Of a stretch of 64,000 bases of DNA, positions 56,436 to 64,000 are shown piece after piece. Origin of the DNA: Rhyacichthys aspro (lineage: Eukaryota; Chordata; Actinopteri; Gobiiformes; Rhyacichthyidae); the NCBI GenBank assembly GCA_036850595.1, contig CM072156.1:1172144-1236143 (forward strand), given 5' to 3'. Position numbers and translations under genes: made by a program. The notes beneath the pieces were generated by a model, which did not search any database, had not been told where the DNA came from, and was given only the letters and a program-made list of their open reading frames with translations. Within the stretch, counting starts at the first letter, position 1; the number at the start of each line of letters is the position of its first letter.

Positions 56436-59400
56436 TTACAGAATACTACAGGACTTGTTGTCTACAGATCTCTGAACTCGGTCCTGGATCCACAGCTGTA
56501 CTTCCTCTTCGTGTTTTCTCTGCACCTCCATCATCTCTTTCTGCAGATGATGGTCTTCGTGATCGTGGCCATAGTGTTTCCGTTGAAGCGCTTTAATCTC
56601 CATTTCGTGATTTTTCTTCAACATATTATACTCTTTTCTACACGTTTTTTCTCTACTCAAGTGTTTCAACAAAAACTCGTTGCTTGATTGTTGCCTTTGT
56701 CTCAGAAGCTGCATCTCTTTGTTGTATTTCTCCATCTCAGCCATTACATCTTTTGCGTATTTGTGTTGAAACTCGTTACAAGACACGGCTTGCTTTCTCG
56801 CTTCATATTCATTTTCTTTCTTTACTTTCTCCAGCTCTTTGTGATATTTCTCTTGCAGCTTTACCTCTTGCTCTTTTCGGTCTTGCTCTTCCTCTTGTCG
56901 TTTGGCCTCATACTTTTGCCTCTCCTCTTCGTATTTTTGTCGCTCCTCGTCGTATTCCCTCCGGAGTCTTTCGTGCCGTTCACGTTCTGCTAACCGTCGT
57001 TGCTCGTCTTCCTGATACCGTCTTTCCCACCATTCCCTTCTTTCTTTCTCCCAAGAATCCCATTCCCTGCGCATTTCATCCATGCTGATCGACATAACCA
57101 TCATTTCGGGAAGTGCTGATTTTCTCTGTTCAGATTGGATCTGTTTCTGCAAATTGTCACACTTGAGCTTCCATTTGTTTCTTTGCAGTTCCTCTTCCGA
57201 CTTCGTTATTGTTTCCTCTAGTTCTCTCCGTTCCTGCTCCCTGTTCCTTCTCTTTTGCTCTGTTTTAAATGTCTCCTCTATTTCCCTGAGTTGCTCTACA
57301 CTTTGCTGGATTTCTTGCTGAATTTTTGGTATCATTGACTTTTTGTTTTGCACCATTTTCAGTTCCTCTTGAAGTTTTTTTTCAATCTCTTTCTGTTGTC
57401 TTACAATTTCGGGCTCTCTTTGTTTTAGTATTTTTGCAGTCTCCTTTTCAATTGCGTTTTCTGCTTCTTTAAACATCTCTGATGTGTAATACCTGCTTTC
57501 ATTTTCATTCACCATTCCTTCGATTTTGTGTAACAACTCTCTAACTTGTTCTCTATTCTCACGATCGTTATTGTTAAAAACCTGATATCTCCCTCTGCAT
57601 TCAGAGATCAACTTTGGGACAAAGCCATTGACGTCTTCCGCAAGGAAACTCTCCATCGTTGTATTTTTTAGCTCGTCTCCTTTTGTGAACACGATCATGA
57701 TGAACTCTTGCGAGCTTTTACCAAAGAAATCTTTGATGAGTTGCACCGTTTCTTGTTCCTCTTGCGTAAACCGACCAATTTGCATCACCAATAAAAACAC
57801 GTGAGGACCAGGTGCTAACAAACTGATGCATTTTACGAGCTCTTCTTGGACTTCAGCGTTTGATAAAGTTGTATCAAACAAACCAGGTGTGTCTACTATT
57901 TCAAGTGCACGACCTTCAACATATTCTTCTACTTTTCGGCAATCCCTTGTCACTGAGTTTTGGGATGTTTTTGATGCAAACTCATCTCTTCCTAATATTG
58001 TATTTGCCGTAGCACTTTTACCACACCCAGTCTTTCCGACCATCACCAATCTTAGACTTTCGGTTTGACTTTGTCTTCTCTGAGCACGAATATTTGCCAG
58101 TTTTTTCAAAGACACACTTCTTGTCACTTTATTTACTGGCGGTTTTGGGAATAACTCCTTTGTAAAGGCCTTGGATCCATTAGTGTTCATGTTTTCCACT
58201 ATTGTCAACAAGTGTATGACTTGTTGCCTGTCATTAATGTTAAAAATAACGTAACGTCCACCACAACTTTGACAAAAATTCTTGAGTTCAGTGTTGTACT
58301 GCACAAAGTTACTGACTGCTGATGCTGAAGTTTCTGAGTCCACTGTGAAAACAATCAACGTTTTGTCATTAACGTCAGATCCATAAGAGTTTTGAATAGC
58401 CTCTAATTCAGTTTTATCTTCAGTAGTAATCGGACCGACTGGTAAAACCAACACAAAAGCGTGGACCCCCTCAGGATCACAGACGCTGATGGTCTTAAAC
58501 GCTTCTTTCTTTGCGATGTCTGGTGGTTTTCCGGACAAAGTAGGTAGGTCCACTATTGAAACAGTGCGTCCACACACCTCTACTTGGCGTTTAACACAAT
58601 CTGATGACAACCCTGATTGTTTTTGTCCCAAAATGGCATAGGTTGCTAAAGTTTTCCAATCTCCATACTTTCCACAGAGTACAATATTCAAAGGAGGCTT
58701 GGCAATTCCTTCAGGATCTGAATTTTGATCAAACACAGACTTAAAACACTCAACATAATTTTGGTGTTCGCGCCGAAGGTCACTTTCTGATTTAGATTTC
58801 ATCGTGTGAACATTTTGATCATTTTGTGGAGTATTGGTTTGTTCAAATAACGACAGACGTCTTTGAAATTGAGGATCCATTGGAGGTTTGTTTCTAGGAC
58901 GAGGCTCGATAGGGCTTCTATTATTTTGCCATTCCTTTGGGCGTTGAGAGTTAAACTGTTGAACAGAAGTTAGTTTTTGCTCTTGGGATTTTGTTTGAGT
59001 GTCTCTGCGATTGTTTTTTGACTCAAAAAATTTGATGTTTTTGCTCGGGGTTAAATGTAAGTTGTGACTTTGTTCATTTCGAGGTTGCGATTCAGAAGAT
59101 TGTCTGTGAACCTGTCTCTGACTTTCCATTAAATGTGTCTGGTGTTCATTTGGTGATTTTGAGGAGTCCAAAAACTGAATGGCCTCTAGTTTTGGTTCTG
59201 TTTCCGTGAGGCTTAAGTGTTGTCCTCGATTTTGGTTCACGATATCCCCTAGTTTCTCCATTAGTTCCTCAACCACATGAACCGGGCGCCGTTTTACGTC
59301 CAAGATAACCTTATGGTGCCTTTGGTTGCACTTCTGTACAAGCTTCTGCACAAAAGGATTCACACTAGTCTCACTTTGTGTAATGACCACCATTGAATAT

Positions 59401-62200
59401 TGGAAAGCGTCTTTATCGAAAAAGCTCAAGATGAATTTGAGTTTTTCACAGTCATTCTTTGTAAAATCATAAGGATCGACTAGAAGCAGCAGAATATTGG
59501 GGCCCGGAGGACAATGGGCCACACATTTCATGATTTCATGTCTTATTTTGTTGAAAGGAAGCTCTTCCTTGGTTTTAAAGATGGTGAATGGTGTTCGTTT
59601 CCACTCTCCTTGGACGCACGTTGCGTTTTAGTCGCTTTGGGATTGGAAGGGTCCGATTTTGAGTCTTGTTTTCCGGAGATGAAGTTGGTCAGTGTTGTCA
59701 TGTCGTCATTGCTTTTCCCGAACATTGCGATCCGAAGCTCGGACGCTGGAAGACAAGAAACAAATAATAGTTAGACTAAGATTAAAATCAAGATTAAAAC
59801 CAGAATATATTTAGGAGTTGAACTTGTTTTAACAAAACCAGACCACAACTATTGACTGAACAAAGAATAAACTACAACTAAACCAGATCCAGAACAACAC
59901 AAATTCATGCTTTAACAAGGAAGAAAAAACCAAGAACTAAACCAAGACCAAACAAAGACTAACCCAAAATTAATCTAGAACTCAGGACTAATCAGAGTTT
60001 AACCCAGAAAAAACAAGGCCTAAAGTAGAGCTAAATCAGAAAGACCAAACCAAATTCAAACTGGGCCTAAACCAAGATGAAAAACAAGGGCAAACTGTGA
60101 CAAAACTGGAACAAACCAAGACTAATCCAGGATTTATGCAGGACTCAAACAGGACTAAACCAGGACTACATCCAGGATTAAACTAAAGTGTACTAGAAGT
60201 AAAGAAGGACTCACTCAGGACTGAACCTCTGAATGAATACAGGCCTAAACCCAAAACTAAACCGAGTCTGTTTGAGCGTGTGCAAAGATGGTCAGTGCTT
60301 CAGGTCAAAGTTCACAAAGACAGTTTAGAGTCAGTGTACCACTTTACTGGAACAGAAAAGCTGCTCCGTCAGTTTCGTCTGTTTCGTCTGTTTTCATTCC
60401 TTCGTTCTCAAAGCTTGCATCACGTCCGAGGAATGTTTCTTTCTGTCAGAGTGAGTCAGGTTTTTACCGTCATAGAGATGAGGACGGCTTCTTCGAACTG
60501 ACTCTAGGCTGTTTCTGATTGGTTCTGCAGGGATCTAAGCTATGCACTTCAAAATAAAAAAGGACTGACGAGAAATGGCTCACAGATGGCGCTAAACTTG
60601 AAAAAGATGAAACATTTTTAAAAGGAAAAGTAAGCCTGTAGAACAATGGACAATACATAATCAAATGGGATTAATCAGGACTAAAATAGCAGCAAAGCAT
60701 CAGGGTCCATTTCATTTATTCATCAATCCATTCACTCTGAATGTCAATAAATAAATAAAGAAAGAAAGAAAGAAATAGATAGAATGGTCTATACTATGAT
60801 TAAACCAGGACAACAACTGGGTTAACTCCAGATCAAAAAAAGGAATAAATAAATGTAATAAATATTAAATCCTAACTTTAAAAACACAACAAACAGGAGT
60901 TAAAAAGGCTGAACCAGCACAAAAATAGGATTAAACCAAAACAAATCCAGGACCAAAATCCAGAGTGAACTTAAGTTAAAAACAACTTTTTGTTAATGTG
61001 CTTTCAACTTGGAAACTCAGAATATGAACCTTCAGTTTCACAGACTGATATTTAGTAAATGTTTTATTATTATTATTATTAGTGTTCAACATGGCTTAGT
61101 CTTGATTAATGTTACCTTTTGATTAAAATCTTAAAAAACTCAATGCTAATAGCTCTTCAGATAACTAGCCTTTAACCAACAAACCTGACTGTTAAAGGTT
61201 AAATAGCTTTATATTGAGTCTAGAAGAAAAAGGCAGAGTTGATGACTACTTTGCTCAATAAAGTTGAGGAATATCATTCAAGTCTGAAAGTTGGTCAACA
61301 AAGGCATATCCGAGTTCTCTTTCTGACTTCTGCGCATTTTTCAACTTCTTTTCAGATTTAGAAGAAGCCTGGGCAAATATAGGAGTAAACTATCACTAAT
61401 CCATGACAAAATCAGAACTTTTACAAAACTTACGGTAATTAATAAGAAACTGAACTCCAGGCATGTGTTTTCACTGACTTACTTCAGAACTGATCATATT
61501 GAAACTGGAATGAACCCAGGATTAATCAGGACTAAAAGAGAATTAAACCAGGACTAAACCAGTTCAGAAGAATTTAATCTGCCGTTATAATAATGATAAA
61601 AGATGAAATAAAAAGCTTAATTCTGTTTTAAGTTTAGACGCCTAGCCACTTTAATCCATTTACCGCCTGAAGCATTATAACAATACCGTGTCTATGTGTG
61701 TAATTCAGTTGTTATATAACCATTCATTGGCATTAAAACCTATCATTAAATTAATGATGATGCTAGATGTGCTATTATCACAGGTATGAGCTCCACAACA
61801 GAAAACAAACAGGTATTTTTCACTGAGGCTCATTAAACTAAACTGTTCTAACGTTTGGACTAAAGTAAGGCTTAAACCAGAATAAACCTGAGACTAATCT
61901 ATACTGTACTATGCATAAACCTAAAGGTAAATCATGGACTAAACAGAGACTAAACAAGACCTAAAGCCAGGATTGGTCATATGTATTTAAAAAGGATCAA
62001 TATCATTTCTTAAAAACTTAACTTAATCCAAATGAGAAAATTGTCAGAATTACCAAGGATTCGATTATTTTCCTTCAACTATTAATACATTATGTTAATT
62101 GTTTATTTGTTTCAGTGTTTGTTAAATAAAAGAGGAAAAAGACTCACCAAAGGTTGCCATGTTTCTTCAGCGTAAAGTTCAATGCAGTGACAGAATGGTG
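56436..62200 (-). pseudogene. GIMAP8-like triple G-domain GTPase (gene 3), with an apparent one-base frameshift in domain 1
   Basis: Exons on the minus strand: 62148..62160 (MATF plus one base) and 56436..59745. Translation from the ATG runs through SELRIAMFGKSNDD (a degenerate P-loop) and is lost near 59626-59629, a TTTT run. The homologous frame resumes with QGEWKRTPFTIF and continues for over 1030 residues to the stop at 56436. One missing base in the run explains it, so this may be an assembly error in an intact gene or a true break. Numbering from the Met at 59531: remainder of domain 1 to about 105, a polar Gln/Ser/Asn/Arg-rich insert about 108-275 not found in genes 1 and 2, domain 2 (GKYGDWKT, about 287), domain 3 (GKTGCGKS at 499-506, DTPG at 547-550, FTKGDE as G4), and a coiled coil about 700-1015. 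The tail is CSIL, as in gene 1. The old conservation of domain 3 and the tail favours a functional protein. Confidence 0.8.
59746..62147 (-). other. Intron 2 of GIMAP gene 3, with GGACTAAACC repeats
   Basis: 59760-60270 is a degenerate cluster of the same motif that fills the prdm6 introns, with weaker clusters at 60800-60960 and 61510-61560. Short simple repeats include (GAAA)n at about 60755-60775 and (TTA)n at about 61065. No coding exon is seen. Confidence 0.6.
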
Positions 62201-64000
62201 CTGTAGAGAAAGGACGACAGTGAACACAGCGTCAGTGCACTTTTACTAAAGTGTTAAACCAAAAGTTACCGATCCTAACGAATACTGTGTGATCATTTAA
62301 TTTAATGAGTTCTTAGTGCGGCCCTTGGTCCAGACTTTCAGGAGAGAAAACGCTCTAAATAAAAGCTTTTATACCATTTTATAAAAAGATCATAAATGCA
62401 CACATGCACCAAAGGGAAAACAGTGCAACATTTTTGGGAGTTTTGCAAATCTCTGTTTATGGAAACACACGTAAAAAAGTATCATCAGTGAAAGTTAGTC
62501 TAAAGGCTCTTATTATGTATGAAATATATCCGTTGGTCCGTATCTGTATCTTGAGGAAAATCTAACATAGATAATAATTCAGTCTTAAAGCTGTGCATTT
62601 CAAAATATGATTAGAATTAAAAAAAATTACTTTGGCCAAGTGGAAATACAAATCTCTAATTATTTTGTCATTGCTGTATCTACATCTCATCTTATCTTAC
62701 AGAAAATGTAGAAAACTAAACAAATAAAACCAAAAGCTGCAAAATCACAAAGAAAACATGTGACTAAATAACTCCAAAACAAAAAAGGAAGAAGGAGGGG
62801 GTGATATCGATAATAATCTCTGTGTCATTTGGCAGTTTGACCTGATCATGAAGCAAAGACCAATAAAAGACAGCGAGAAAAGACATAGATAAAAAAGAAA
62901 GGATTTAAAGTGTCTACATTTCGTCCACTCACCTCGTTTTATCCCATTAATCCTCATCAAACTCAGACGTCTGACCTCGCGCTGCTGAAATAAACAGATC
63001 TCTGCAGCGACAGCCGTTTCATCGACACTTAACTAATCTCTGAAGGTGTGGCTCTGACAGGTGCAAACTGTAAAAAACCCAAGTCTCTCCACAAACATGT
63101 GACATTTTGCAGAGTCACAGCAGCAAACACAGTAAACAAACCTGTCATGTTATTGGAAGATGTGTTGTTAATTGCAGTAAAATGAGTTGCGTTTGGAGAA
63201 ACAATGCAGAGAAATATGCCGTGGTTGAATTCCCCTCGTGACGGTAAACGTGAACGAGAGCTTCAGTAAAACCTGCTGAACTCGTCTGTTTAAGGAAGAA
63301 ATGAACTGAAAGAACATTGTGACACGTTTGGAGAATGTGACAGACAGAATTATGTGGGTTTTCATTTTCAAAACAAGCCTGAACCTGAGGAAAGACTATA
63401 TTTAAAAAGGAAATTAAATTCACAAGAGGAGGCTAAAAATAGTTTATTGGGACAGAGTTATTAATTTGGTTGTTTGATTTTTAGTTTCTTTTTTTACAAC
63501 AGTGAGCATCAGTGGAGCAAAAACCAGGACTAATGTTGTAGATGTGTAGAAAAGGACAGAATCTGGATTAAACTGAGTCTAAACCAGATTAAAACAAAGG
63601 TCTAAACCTGGTCTAGGCCAGACTGGGTCATAAATACAGATGCACTTCACATTAGGAGCCAGAGCGGGTCTAATCCAGCACAAAACCAGGACTAAACCAG
63701 GTCTTATTCAGGTCATAACAAGCAGACATATTAGTAATAAAATAAACAAAGCTCTATGTAATGAAAATATGTGAAAATAGTGAAAAAGTGTGATTTTTAC
63801 GTAACAAACAAATCAGGCTTTTGTTAGAAGCAGAAGTGTTACTTTATGAAGTGATAATAAAATAAAAAAATAAATTATATTTATAATAATAAATATATGT
63901 TTCATCCAATGCATAATATATTAATCTGCTTTGATTTTATTAACAAAGTGTAAAGTCGTAACCCATATTAACGCATTACATCAAACTGAAGTTTAGAGCT
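62201..64000 (-). other. Upstream region of GIMAP gene 3, with candidate 5' UTR exon
   Basis: The ATG exon begins at 62200 after acceptor TTTCTCTACAG. A candidate non-coding exon ends at 62933 (CGAG then donor GTGAGTGG), matching the three-exon plan of the other GIMAP genes. 63520-63720 has a weak GGACTAAACC cluster. Nothing else is recognised up to the window end. Confidence 0.35.

Noticed and set aside
40354..64000. Remaining prdm6 exons
   Set aside because: I looked on the plus strand for the SNIFYRAC-like continuation and for C2H2 linkers and found none. Small exons could still be missed by eye.
1..64000. tRNA or rRNA genes, CRISPR arrays, bacterial operons
   Set aside because: No cloverleaf with A/B boxes or rRNA-like sequence was noticed. 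The tandem arrays are minisatellites without unique spacers, and the genome is eukaryotic.

Overview
The window is nuclear DNA from a ray-finned fish, almost certainly a teleost. It has GT-AG introns, long gene-poor stretches, large minisatellites, fish-type LINE and hAT remnants, and expanded large GIMAP genes. About 100 bases (3033-3132) are an assembly gap.

Layout. (1) 1-3032: the 5' part of a GIMAP gene on the minus strand, whose body lies off the left edge. This block is nearly identical to 44172-47160. (2) 3033-3132: gap of Ns. (3) 3734-3817: first coding exon of a secreted-pathway cyclophilin (ppic, by synteny), minus strand, with the rest of the gene not in the window. (4) About 9.3-40.35 kb: prdm6 on the plus strand. 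It has a candidate 5' UTR exon, then four coding exons (18276-18894, 24350-24498, 25078-25236, 40226-40353) covering the N-terminus and most of the PR/SET domain. The introns are full of minisatellites, mostly built from a GGACTAAACC-like motif. (5) 41.4-64 kb: three large GIMAP8-like genes, all on the minus strand. Each has a non-coding exon, a tiny exon carrying the ATG, and one giant exon. A decayed LINE lies between the first two.

The ppic(-)/prdm6(+) order matches other vertebrates. Both genes are cut by GIMAP sequence: ppic on the left across a gap, and prdm6 on the right with no gap. I recognised no later prdm6 exon (end of the PR domain, zinc fingers) between 40354 and 64000. Either a GIMAP array sits inside a giant prdm6 intron, or a rearrangement broke the locus, or the assembly is chimeric.

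The GIMAP proteins are the most interesting part. Each has three AIG1 G-domains, and only the third has a canonical P-loop. A coiled coil of about 300 residues follows, ending in a CaaX-type tail (CSIL, CRIS, CSIL). This suggests prenylated, membrane-targeted immune GTPases. Two of the three paralogues share blocks of near identity separated by diverged blocks, as gene conversion would leave. The third has an apparent one-base frameshift in its first domain.
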